This document shows positions 57,003 through 64,000 of a stretch of DNA of 64,000 bases, piece after piece. This stretch comes from Delftia tsuruhatensis NBRC 16741. Lineage in GTDB: Bacteria > Pseudomonadota > Gammaproteobacteria > Burkholderiales > Burkholderiaceae_C. The position numbers and the translations under genes were made by a program. The stretch is taken from the NCBI RefSeq assembly GCF_001571325.1, contig NZ_BCTO01000010.1, positions 1-64,000 of the forward strand. The letters run 5' to 3'. A model generated the notes under the pieces. It was not told where the DNA came from, ran no database searches, and saw nothing but the letters and a program-made list of their open reading frames with translations. Numbering within the stretch: the stretch's first letter is position 1; each line of letters starts with the position of its first letter.

Positions 57003-57011
57003 GTGAATAAA

Positions 57012-57059
57012 CTCCTTGGTTGCAGCTTTTTTTGATGGGCGTTGCCCAAGCTGCAGGAG
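57012..57059 (-). promoter_or_regulatory. Structured metK leader that can sequester the ribosome binding site
   Basis: On the metK strand, CUCC plus UGCAGCUU (57059-57048) can pair with AAGCUGCA (57028-57021) and, after a five-base bulge, with GGAG (57015-57012) of the ribosome binding site. The loop holds a small GGGC-AAC-GCCC hairpin and an A-rich run. A competing pairing, CUUGG with CCAAG, is also possible. This looks like a translational switch; no known riboswitch class is claimed. Confidence 0.5.
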
Positions 57060-57137
57060 CCCTGGCGAACGCTTTAGCAGACTTGTTTTACGTCGCTCTG
57101 CAAGTTGCTCAGTTAACTCAGCGACCCGCACATTTTA

Positions 57138-57989
57138 ATGCCTTCCTTGTTCCGACTGTTTGCTGCACTGCCTTTGTGGCTATTGCACCCCCTTGGCGCG
57201 CTCATCGGCTGGGTGGCTTTCGTGGCCTCCGGCACGTACCGGCGCCGCTTTCTGGCCAATGCCCGCCAGGCCGGCTACGGCTTCGGCGCCGTGGCGCCGG
57301 CCGTGGGGCACGCGGGGCGCATGGTGGCGGAGCTGCCGCGCATGTGGATGGGCAGGCAGCCGAGCTGCCAGATGCACAACGAGGAATGCGTGCGCCGGGC
57401 CTACGCTGCCGGGCGCGGCATCATCTTTCTGACGCCCCACCTGGGCTGCTTCGAGCTGTCGGTGCAGCATGCGGCACGGCAATGGTCGGCCGAGCATGGC
57501 GCGATCACCATTCTTTACCGGCCCGCGCGCCAGCCCTGGCTGGCCCGCGTCATGGAGACGGCGCGCAACCGCCCCGGCGTGCAGGCCGTGCCGACCACGC
57601 TGGCTGGCGTGCGCCAGATGATCAAGGCGTTGCGCAAGGGCATGGCCGTCGGGCTGCTGCCCGACCAGGTTCCGCCCGAGGGGCAGGGCGTCTGGTCGCC
57701 GTTCTTCGGCCGTGATGCCTATACGATGACGCTGGCGGCGCGCCTGGCGTTGCAGACGGGGGCCGCGGTGATCGTGGCCCGTTGTGAGCGCTTGTCCTGG
57801 GGGCGGGGCTATGCGCTGTATCTTGAGGAGTTGCCCGTGCCCTTGTCCGAGAATCTGGAAGCTGCGGTGCAGCAGATCAACGAGGCGATGGAACACACCA
57901 TCCGCCAATGCCCGCAGCAGTACCTGTGGGGCTATGCGCGCTACAAGCAGCCGCGCCGTGAAGCAGCTGCCGGCGAGGTGGGTGCATGA
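57138..57989 (+). CDS. Lysophospholipid/lipid A acyltransferase, LpxL/HtrB family
   Basis: This 283-residue inner membrane acyltransferase has an N-terminal hydrophobic anchor and the HX4E catalytic motif in LTPHLGCFELS, followed by TILYRPARQPWL and LLPDQVPPEGQGVW. It adds a secondary acyl chain to lipid A in the LpxL family. It overlaps a second, related acyltransferase gene by ATGA, so the two may add different chains. Confidence 0.9.
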   Translation: MPSLFRLFAALPLWLLHPLGALIGWVAFVASGTYRRRFLANARQAGYGFGAVAPAVGHAGRMVAELPRMWMGRQPSCQMHNEECVRRAYAAGRGIIFLTPHLGCFELSVQHAARQWSAEHGAITILYRPARQPWLARVMETARNRPGVQAVPTTLAGVRQMIKALRKGMAVGLLPDQVPPEGQGVWSPFFGRDAYTMTLAARLALQTGAAVIVARCERLSWGRGYALYLEELPVPLSENLEAAVQQINEAMEHTIRQCPQQYLWGYARYKQPRREAAAGEVGA

Positions 57990-58852
57990 GCGGGCGCATC
58001 GGCGTGTGGCTGATGCGGTCGCTGGCGTGGATGCCGCTGCCGTGGTTGCGGGGGCTGGGTGCGTTTCTGGGGCGGCTGCTGTTCGTGCTGGCCGCGCCGC
58101 GCCGCAAGGTGGCGCTGCGCAATCTGGCGATGTGCTTTCCCGAGCTGACCGAGGCGCAGCGCGTGGATCTGGCGCGCCGCAACTTCATCGTCTTTTGCCA
58201 GACCTGGCTGGACCGCAGCTGGCTGTGGGCGGCGCCGCGCGAGGTGGTGGCCGAGCGCGTGAAGCTGCAGGGTGCCGTGCATGAGCTCGATGGCGATACC
58301 CCGACCATCCTGTTCGCGCCGCATTTCTACAGCATGGACGCGGGCGGGCTGGCCTTGCCTCTGCACACCACGCGGCCCTTCACCTCGATCTTCTCCACCC
58401 ATCCGGACCCGGCGGTCGATGAGTGGTTCATGTCGGGGCGCCAGCGCTTTGGCGACGTGCGCATGCTCAACCGCGCCGACGGGGTCAAGCCCATCATCTC
58501 CAGCCTGCGCAAGGGCGGTTTGCTGTACCTTTTGCCCGACATGGACTTCGGTCGCAACGACTCGGTCTTCGTGCCTTTCTTCGGCGTGAACGCGGCCACC
58601 ATTCCCTCGCTGTCGCGCTTCGCGCGCCTGGGCCGGGCCAAGGTGCTGGGCATGTACACGCGCATGACGCCCACGGGCTACGTGGCCGAGATCACGCCGG
58701 CCTGGACGGATTTCCCCACCGACGATGTCGAGGCCGATACGGCCCGCATGAACCGTGAGCTGGAGGCGGCCATCCGCACCATGCCCGACCAGTACTACTG
58801 GGTGCACAGGCGCTTCAAGACCCGGCCCGAGGGCGAGCCCTCGGTCTACTGA
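57986..58852 (+). CDS. Lipid A biosynthesis acyltransferase, LpxL/LpxM family
   Basis: This 288-residue acyltransferase is related to its upstream neighbour. The catalytic motif is HX4D (FAPHFYSMDAGGLAL), with Asp instead of Glu, and LYLLPDMDFGRNDSVFVPFF follows. The variant is common in betaproteobacterial LpxL homologues. Its end overlaps the convergent hydrolase gene by 7 bases. Confidence 0.9.
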   Translation: MSGRIGVWLMRSLAWMPLPWLRGLGAFLGRLLFVLAAPRRKVALRNLAMCFPELTEAQRVDLARRNFIVFCQTWLDRSWLWAAPREVVAERVKLQGAVHELDGDTPTILFAPHFYSMDAGGLALPLHTTRPFTSIFSTHPDPAVDEWFMSGRQRFGDVRMLNRADGVKPIISSLRKGGLLYLLPDMDFGRNDSVFVPFFGVNAATIPSLSRFARLGRAKVLGMYTRMTPTGYVAEITPAWTDFPTDDVEADTARMNRELEAAIRTMPDQYYWVHRRFKTRPEGEPSVY

Positions 58853-59757
58853 AGGGGGCGGGACAGGAACTGCTCCAGCGCTTGCCGCACCGCATCGGGC
58901 TGCTCGTGCACGACCCAGTGCGAGGTGCCGGCCAGGTGCTGCACCGTCAGGCGCGGCACCCACGGCTCCAGACCTTCGACCAGGGGAGGCTGCAGCGCCG
59001 GGTCGCTGTCGCCCCAGAGCACATGCGTGGGCACGCCGATGTCCAGCATCTCGGGCGGCAGCCTCAGGTTGCGCAGTGCGTCGGCTGAGGCCGGATCTTC
59101 GGGCCGGGGCGGCACCAGGGGACTGGCGCCGTAGTAGTGGCAGGAGCCTTGCACGCCCAGGTCCCAGTGCTCGCGGTAGCGCTGCTGCAACTGCGGCGTG
59201 AGCCATCCGGGCAACTCGCCCTGCGGTGTGCGGAAAAATCCCAGCATGCGCTGCCAGTTGTTGTCGGCCAGCAGGGCGGGCGCGTCGGGGCGGCGCAGGA
59301 AATGCATGTACTGGCTTGCGGCCTGCTGCACGGGGTTGTGCAGCAGTTCGCGCAGAAAGGCGCCTGGATGCGGGGCGTTGAGGATCATCAGCCGCTGCAT
59401 CAGCCCGGGATGGCGGTTGGCGAGACCCCAGGCCAGGGCACCGCCCCAGTCGTGGGCGATCACGCAGGCTGCGGGTGCGCCAGGGCTTTCGATGGCGATC
59501 AGCGCCGCCAGATCCTGCAGCAGGTGCTTGGCCTTGTACTGCTCCACACCGGCCGGCTGGCTGGAACGGCCAAAGCCCCGCAGATCGGGGGCGACGCAAC
59601 GCCATTGCGTGCCGAACTGCTCCAGCATGCCTTCCCAGATGAAGCTGCCTTCAGGAAAGCCGTGCAGGAACAGCAGCAGTGGCTGGCCGGGTTCGCCGCT
59701 GACGCGGCAGTGCAGATGGATGCCGTGAGGCAGCTCGCGAATGCAGGTGGTCACCAT
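58846..59757 (-). CDS. Alpha/beta hydrolase, epoxide hydrolase/haloalkane dehalogenase type
   Basis: This 303-residue hydrolase has the oxyanion motif HGFPE (32-36), the nucleophile elbow AHDWGG (Asp103), an acid in LWGDSDPAL and the catalytic His in GTSHWVVHEQPDAV. An aspartate nucleophile points to epoxide hydrolases, haloalkane or fluoroacetate dehalogenases rather than esterases. Cytoplasmic; substrate unknown. Confidence 0.88.
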   Translation of the reverse strand: MVTTCIRELPHGIHLHCRVSGEPGQPLLLFLHGFPEGSFIWEGMLEQFGTQWRCVAPDLRGFGRSSQPAGVEQYKAKHLLQDLAALIAIESPGAPAACVIAHDWGGALAWGLANRHPGLMQRLMILNAPHPGAFLRELLHNPVQQAASQYMHFLRRPDAPALLADNNWQRMLGFFRTPQGELPGWLTPQLQQRYREHWDLGVQGSCHYYGASPLVPPRPEDPASADALRNLRLPPEMLDIGVPTHVLWGDSDPALQPPLVEGLEPWVPRLTVQHLAGTSHWVVHEQPDAVRQALEQFLSRPLQ

Positions 59758-59802
59758 GTTGCGCTCCTTGCGGGGCGCTGGCTACACGAGCGCCTCCAGG
59801 CG

Positions 59803-60564
59803 CTAATCTTGGGGGCTGTCGGTCGCGGCGGGCGTCGCAGTTGCGACGTTCGCGACGTCGGCGGGCCCGTCCGTGGCCGCCGGCGGATTCAGGCCTTCGG
59901 GATGACTCCAGTGCCACAGCAGCTGGGCCACCTCGTCCACGCCCTGCTTCTTGAGCGCGGAGAACATGCGCACTTCGCCACCACCGGCGTTGAGCCGCGT
60001 GATGGACAGCACCTTGGCCTGCTCGGCGCGCGTGAGCTTGTCGGCCTTGGTCAGCAGCACGAGGAATTTCAGGCCTTCCTGCACGCGCGGGCGCATGGCG
60101 TCGAGCAGGGCTTCGTCCAGCTCCGTCAGGCCCAGGCGCGGATCGCACAGCAGCACGATGGCCGACAGGCTTTCGCGGCTGACCAGATAGTTCAGCATCA
60201 CGCGCTGCCAGCGCTGCTTGTCCGTGCGCGAGACGGCGGCATAGCCGTAGCCGGGCAGGTCGGCCAGCACGGCGTCGGTCACGCCCTGCTTGCCCAGGGA
60301 AAACAGGTTGATGTGCTGTGTGCGGCCAGGCTTCTTGGAGGCGAAGGCCAGCTGCTTTTGTTGCGTCAGCGTGTTGATGCAGGTGGACTTGCCGGCGTTG
60401 GAGCGGCCCACGAACGCGATCTCGGGCACATCGACCTTGGGAAGATGGTGCAACTGCGCAGCTGTCGTCAAAAAGCGCGCCGTGTGCATCCAGCCCATGG
60501 CCAGCTTGGGATCGATCAGGGAGGAAGTGGGGGCGGCATCGCCAGCCGGCGCAGCAGGATTCAT
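59803..60564 (-). CDS. engB: Ribosome biogenesis GTPase EngB/YsxC
   Basis: This 253-residue essential GTPase acts in large-subunit assembly. G motifs: GRSNAGKST, DLPGYGYA, and TKADKL. The ATG at 60564 (MNPAAPAGDA) is preferred over an in-frame ATG at 60606. A low-complexity Ala/Thr/Asp tail of about 30 residues extends past the GTPase domain. Confidence 0.94.
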   Translation of the reverse strand: MNPAAPAGDAAPTSSLIDPKLAMGWMHTARFLTTAAQLHHLPKVDVPEIAFVGRSNAGKSTCINTLTQQKQLAFASKKPGRTQHINLFSLGKQGVTDAVLADLPGYGYAAVSRTDKQRWQRVMLNYLVSRESLSAIVLLCDPRLGLTELDEALLDAMRPRVQEGLKFLVLLTKADKLTRAEQAKVLSITRLNAGGGEVRMFSALKKQGVDEVAQLLWHWSHPEGLNPPAATDGPADVANVATATPAATDSPQD

Positions 60565-60689
60565 GGTGTGGTCAGTCTCTCGGGGCCTCATTGTAGGTTC
60601 CCCCATGGAACCGGCGCGCCCAGCGGGCTATAGGCAACGGTGCTGACAAAGCGTGGCGCATGAAACTGGCGCACTCCAAAGTCGGAGAC

Positions 60690-60781
60690 AGCGAGCAAGG
60701 GCCGCCCCGCCGCGAAGCTGTCGTCCCCTCCCCCGCGAAGCGGGCAGAGAGGTGGAAGGCGCGCAGCGCCTCAGGGGGAGC
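60690..60781 (-). repeat. GC-rich hairpin element resembling a Comamonadaceae intergenic repeat
   Basis: Between zwf and engB the - strand carries several small hairpins (GGCGC-GCA-GCGCC, 60758-60770; CCCGC-GAA-GCGGG, near 60731-60743) and a run of CTCCCCCTGAGGC. I recall similar sequences recurring between genes in Comamonas, Delftia and Acidovorax genomes. Only one copy is in this window, so the repeat status rests on memory. It may also terminate zwf. Confidence 0.45.
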
Positions 60782-62236
60782 CTAAACCTCTTCGCTCCAG
60801 CAAAAGCCATCCCTCGCAATCATGGCGCTGGCTGCGCTGGGCCCCCAGCTGCCCGCCGCATAGCCGCGCGGCCCCGAGGTGTCGCTGCGCCAGTGCTGAA
60901 GGATGGGTTCCACCCAGCGCCAGGCCTGCTCCTGCTCGTCGCTGCGCACAAAGAGGTTCAGCCTGCCGGCGATCACGTCCAGCAGCAGGCGCTCGTAGGC
61001 GCCCACGCGCTTGGCACCGAAGCGCTGGTCGAAGTCCAGGTTCAGGTGCACGGGGGCCAGCGAAGGCTCGGCCTGCTGCTGGGTGGCGCCCTGTGCCAGC
61101 AGGTGCAGCTCCAGCCCGTCCTTGGGCTGCAGATTGATCACCAGGCGATTGGCTTCGGACAGGGGCGAGCGGAAGATCGGGTGGGGCACGGGCCGGAAGT
61201 TCACGACGATGCGCGCGTCCCTTCCTGCCAGCCGCTTGCCGGTGCGGATGTAGAAGGGCACGCCGGCCCAGCGCCAGTTGCAGATCTCGGTGCGCAGGGC
61301 GACGAAGGTCTCGGTCTGGCTGCCCGCCGCCACGCCTTTTTCCTGCTGGTAGGCCGGCACGGGCTGGCCCTGGCTGGCGCCGGCCAGGTACTGGCCGCGC
61401 ACCACGTGCTGGCTCAGGGTTTCCGGCGTCCAGGGCCTGAGCGACTGCAGCACCTTGAGCTTTTCGTCGCGGATGGCATGGGCCGATGCGTTGATCGGCG
61501 GCTCCATGCCGATGGCGCACAGCAGCTGCAGCGCATGGTTTTGCACCATGTCGCGCAGCGCGCCGGTCTGGTCGTAGAACGCGCCCCGGCTTTCCACGCC
61601 CAGTTCCTCGGCGATGGTGATCTGGATGTTGGCAATGGTCTCGCGCCGCCACAGCGGCTCGAACAGCGCATTGCCAAAGCGCAGCGCCAGAAGGTTCTGC
61701 ACAGAGGGCTTGCCCAGGTAGTGGTCTATGCGGAACACCTGCTCTTCGCGCAGCACCTTGCGCAGCGTGGCATTGATGGCCTGGTTGGAGGCCAGGTCGT
61801 GGCCCAGAGGCTTTTCCAGCACCACGCGGGTGCGCGGGCCGTTCAGGCCCACGGCGGCGATCTGCTCGCAGACCGTGGTGAACAGGCTGGGGGCGGTGGC
61901 CACGTACATCACCACCGTTTCTGCGTCGCGCGCGGCCAGCGCCTGTGCCAGCTTCCCGTAGTCGGCGGGCTGCGACAGGTCCATGCGCAGGTAGTGCAGC
62001 AGGTCTGCGAAGCGGGCGAATTCCTCGGGGCTGGGGCGCTTGGACAGCTCGACGCCGTCAAAGCGCGACTGGATGAGGGCGCGGTACTGGTCGTCGCTCA
62101 GGTCATCGCGGGCCACGCACAGGATGCGGCCGCCCTCGGGCAGGGTGCCGTGGCGAAACGCCTGGAACAGCGCCGGCATGAGCTTGCGCCATGCCAGATC
62201 GCCCGTGCCGCCAAACAAGACCAGATCGAAACCCAT
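60782..62236 (-). CDS. zwf: Glucose-6-phosphate 1-dehydrogenase
   Basis: This 484-residue enzyme of the Entner-Doudoroff/oxidative pentose phosphate route has the NADP-binding start LVLFGGTGDLAWRKLMPAL, the active-site stretch FRIDHYLGKPSVQNLLALRF, and EKPLGHD. It is divergent from pgi across a spacer with a perfect palindrome. Confidence 0.96.
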   Translation of the reverse strand: MGFDLVLFGGTGDLAWRKLMPALFQAFRHGTLPEGGRILCVARDDLSDDQYRALIQSRFDGVELSKRPSPEEFARFADLLHYLRMDLSQPADYGKLAQALAARDAETVVMYVATAPSLFTTVCEQIAAVGLNGPRTRVVLEKPLGHDLASNQAINATLRKVLREEQVFRIDHYLGKPSVQNLLALRFGNALFEPLWRRETIANIQITIAEELGVESRGAFYDQTGALRDMVQNHALQLLCAIGMEPPINASAHAIRDEKLKVLQSLRPWTPETLSQHVVRGQYLAGASQGQPVPAYQQEKGVAAGSQTETFVALRTEICNWRWAGVPFYIRTGKRLAGRDARIVVNFRPVPHPIFRSPLSEANRLVINLQPKDGLELHLLAQGATQQQAEPSLAPVHLNLDFDQRFGAKRVGAYERLLLDVIAGRLNLFVRSDEQEQAWRWVEPILQHWRSDTSGPRGYAAGSWGPSAASAMIARDGFCWSEEV

Positions 62237-62258
62237 GTTGCCTCCCGAGGTGAATATT

Positions 62259-62277
62259 TTGGTAACTGAGTTACCAA
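62259..62277. promoter_or_regulatory. Perfect 19-bp palindrome between zwf and pgi
   Basis: TTGGTAACTGAGTTACCAA is a perfect inverted repeat (9-bp arms, one central base) in an AT-rich divergent spacer. It is 22 bases from the zwf start and 113 from the pgi start. Its symmetry and position fit an operator for a sugar-responsive regulator such as an RpiR/HexR- or GntR-type protein. The cognate regulator is not in the window. Confidence 0.7.
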
Positions 62278-62390
62278 TTTTTGAGGAAATCGAATAAATT
62301 ATAGAGGCATAACGTCATTTGATTGAAGCTTCAGATGATGATTGTTGTAATTTGATTACTTCTCTGCAAGCAGCCCTGTCGGTGAACCCC

Positions 62391-63935
62391 ATGCTTATCC
62401 GTTGCGATCACGCCCTCGCCTGGCCTCTTTTGCAAAACCACGCCCGGGCCGTGATGCCCGAGTTCGACCTGCGCGGTGCCTTCGCCTCTGACCCCGCCCG
62501 GTTCGCGCGCTTCAGCCAGGAGGCTCCGCACTGCTTTGCGGACCTGTCCAAGAATCTGTGGGACGCGCAGGCCGAAGACCTGCTGCTGCAGCTGGCCCGC
62601 GATTGCGAGGTGGAGCGCCAGCGCGACGCCATGTTCGCGGGCGAGGCCGTCAACTCCACCGAGGGGCGTGCGGCGCTGCACACGCTGCTGCGCCATCCGC
62701 CCGGCAATGCGCCGCCGGGCCTGGCCTGGGCGCTGGCCCAGGTGCACGAGACGCTGGATGCCATGCTGGCCTATGCCGAGCGCGTGCGTGCGGACGCGGA
62801 CATCACCGACGTGGTGTGCATGGGCATAGGCGGATCGGGTCTGGGGCCGCAGATGGCGGTCCAGGCGCTGCAAGGCCTGGGCGATGCGCGCCGGCGCATG
62901 CACTTCGTCTCGAACGTGGATGGCCACGCGCTGCAGGCCGTGCTCGTGGGCCTGCAGCCGCGCAGCACGCTGTTCATCGTGGCCTCCAAGGTGTTCAACA
63001 CGCAGGAGACGCTGACCAATGCGCGCAGCGCACTCGACTGGTTCCACGCAAACGGCGGCAGCGAGGTGTCCCGCCATTTCGTCGCGCTGACCACCCATGC
63101 CGCTGCGGCGGCGCAGATGGGCATCACCACCACCTTCGGCTTCTGGGACTGGGTGGGCGGGCGCTATTCGCTGTGGTCGTCCATCGGACTGCCGGTGGCC
63201 GTTGCCGTAGGCGCTGCCGCGTTTCGCGCCATGCTGGCCGGTGCGCACGCCATGGACATGCATTTCCGCACGTCGCCGCTGCAGGCCAATCTGCCCGTGC
63301 GCCTGGGCCTGCTCGACGTCTGGTACCGCAATCTGCTGGGCTTTGGCAGCCGCTGCATCGCGCCCTACCACGCAGGCCTGCGGCGCCTGCCGGCCTATCT
63401 GCAGCAACTGGAGATGGAGAGCAACGGCAAGCGCGTGGACCGGCAGGGCCGGCCGCTGGCGCTGGGCTCGGCACCCGTGCTCTGGGGTGAGCCCGGCACG
63501 GATGGGCAGCATGCCTTCTTCCAGATGCTGCACCAGGGCAGCGACATCGTGCCGCTGGAGATCATTGCGGTGAAGCAGGCTTCGCACACCTTGCCAGGCC
63601 ACCAGGAACAGTTGCTGGCCAACGCGCTGGCCCAGGCCCAGGCCCTGATGCAGGGGCGCGCCAGCGAGGACGGGCACCGCCATTTCCCCGGCAACCGTCC
63701 CAGCAGCTTCCTGCTGCTGGACGCGCTCACGCCTGCGGCGCTGGGCGCGCTGGTTGCGCTGCAGGAGCACCGCGTGTTCGTGGCCGGCGCGCTGTGGGGC
63801 ATCAACAGCTTCGACCAATGGGGGGTGGAGCTGGGCAAGCTGCTGGCGCGTGACCTTCAGCTGCGCCTGGGCAATGGCGACATGGCGGGGCTGGACGCCT
63901 CCACCGCCGGCCTGCTGCAGCGGCTGCGGGCCTGA
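62391..63935 (+). CDS. pgi: Glucose-6-phosphate isomerase
   Basis: This 514-residue isomerase has MGIGGSGLGPQM and the signature ALWGINSFDQWGVELGK, plus the catalytic stretch LEMESNGKRVDRQG. Start at ATG 62391 is preferred; an in-frame GTG at 62382 and a TTG at 62319 are alternatives. Divergent from zwf, it would share the palindrome as operator. About 65 bases with no visible feature follow to the window end. Confidence 0.95.
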   Translation: MLIRCDHALAWPLLQNHARAVMPEFDLRGAFASDPARFARFSQEAPHCFADLSKNLWDAQAEDLLLQLARDCEVERQRDAMFAGEAVNSTEGRAALHTLLRHPPGNAPPGLAWALAQVHETLDAMLAYAERVRADADITDVVCMGIGGSGLGPQMAVQALQGLGDARRRMHFVSNVDGHALQAVLVGLQPRSTLFIVASKVFNTQETLTNARSALDWFHANGGSEVSRHFVALTTHAAAAAQMGITTTFGFWDWVGGRYSLWSSIGLPVAVAVGAAAFRAMLAGAHAMDMHFRTSPLQANLPVRLGLLDVWYRNLLGFGSRCIAPYHAGLRRLPAYLQQLEMESNGKRVDRQGRPLALGSAPVLWGEPGTDGQHAFFQMLHQGSDIVPLEIIAVKQASHTLPGHQEQLLANALAQAQALMQGRASEDGHRHFPGNRPSSFLLLDALTPAALGALVALQEHRVFVAGALWGINSFDQWGVELGKLLARDLQLRLGNGDMAGLDASTAGLLQRLRA

Positions 63936-64000
63936 TGGCCTGAGGGCCTGGCCCCGCTCTACGCCTCCCGGAAACAGTTGACCGGCAGCCCTGGCACCTC

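Noticed and set aside
57003-57137. Known SAM or SAH riboswitch class before metK
   Set aside because: I could not match the conserved cores of SAM-I, SAM-II or SAH motifs; only the stems are reported.
62259-62277. HexR site assignment
   Set aside because: The sequence does not match the TGTARTWWWNYTACA form known for HexR; regulator left open.

Overview
The window is about 68% GC chromosome (impression, not computed) broken by one clearly AT-richer block at roughly 33.5-49.5 kb. Bug-type solute receptors, a trimeric porin ending in Phe, isoquinoline-oxidoreductase-like genes, paired LysR genes and the metK/lpxL, engB, zwf/pgi context point to a betaproteobacterium of the Comamonadaceae, most likely Delftia or Comamonas. 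No rRNA, tRNA, insertion sequence, prophage or CRISPR array was seen.

Layout. (1) 69-7668, + strand: hydantoinase/oxoprolinase-type subunits HyuA and HyuB, an unrecognised 129-residue protein, a CobW-type metal GTPase, a Bug receptor and a porin, reading as one uptake-and-hydrolysis operon. (2) 7800-11715: an MDR oxidoreductase, a LysR regulator and an EamA exporter overlapping by ATGA junctions, then a second LysR gene. (3) 11764-18926, - strand: a molybdenum hydroxylase pair (iorA/iorB-like) and a nitrate/sulfonate-type ABC transporter operon that ends in a membrane-anchored cytochrome c. (4) 19145-26008: sulfur amino acid genes (metY-like sulfhydrylase, 2OG-Fe oxygenase, metQ-metN-metI, a VOC protein, a CysB-type regulator). 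(5) 26030-31583, - strand: an NAD salvage operon (pncA, pncB, nadE, NadM-Nudix fusion) followed by a GNAT gene. (6) 31884-55585: a surface-polysaccharide locus. (7) 55821-63935: housekeeping genes metK, two lipid A acyltransferases, an alpha/beta hydrolase, engB, zwf and pgi.

The polysaccharide locus is the most interesting part. It has GDP-mannose synthesis (ManC), ABC-dependent export (Wzm/Wzt, with Wzt carrying a C-terminal extension), and a 1605-residue protein that joins an N-terminal PAPS-type sulfotransferase domain, a long coiled coil and three glycosyltransferase-like regions. Next to it are a deoxy-3-aminosugar module (FdtB-type transaminase and an FdtC-FdtA fusion) with a GtrB-like transferase, a GtrA-like flippase and a GT-C-like membrane protein. 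Just beyond lie all the enzymes needed to make PAPS and recycle its by-product: CysD with an unusual extra N-terminal region of about 183 residues, CysNC, CysQ and a TauE/SafE-type exporter. I infer a dedicated pathway for a sulfated surface glycan, analogous in logic to NodP/NodQ/NodH or RaxP/RaxQ/RaxST. The sulfotransferase-coiled coil-glycosyltransferase order also resembles the terminator-ruler arrangement of WbdD in ABC-exported O antigens. Precursor genes such as rmlA/rmlB and an initiating transferase are not in the window.

Non-coding signals recorded include a candidate Shine-Dalgarno-sequestering leader before metK, a perfect 19-bp palindrome between zwf and pgi, a metK terminator, two hairpins before the polysaccharide operon and several short tandem repeats with 10-, 12- and 14-bp units.
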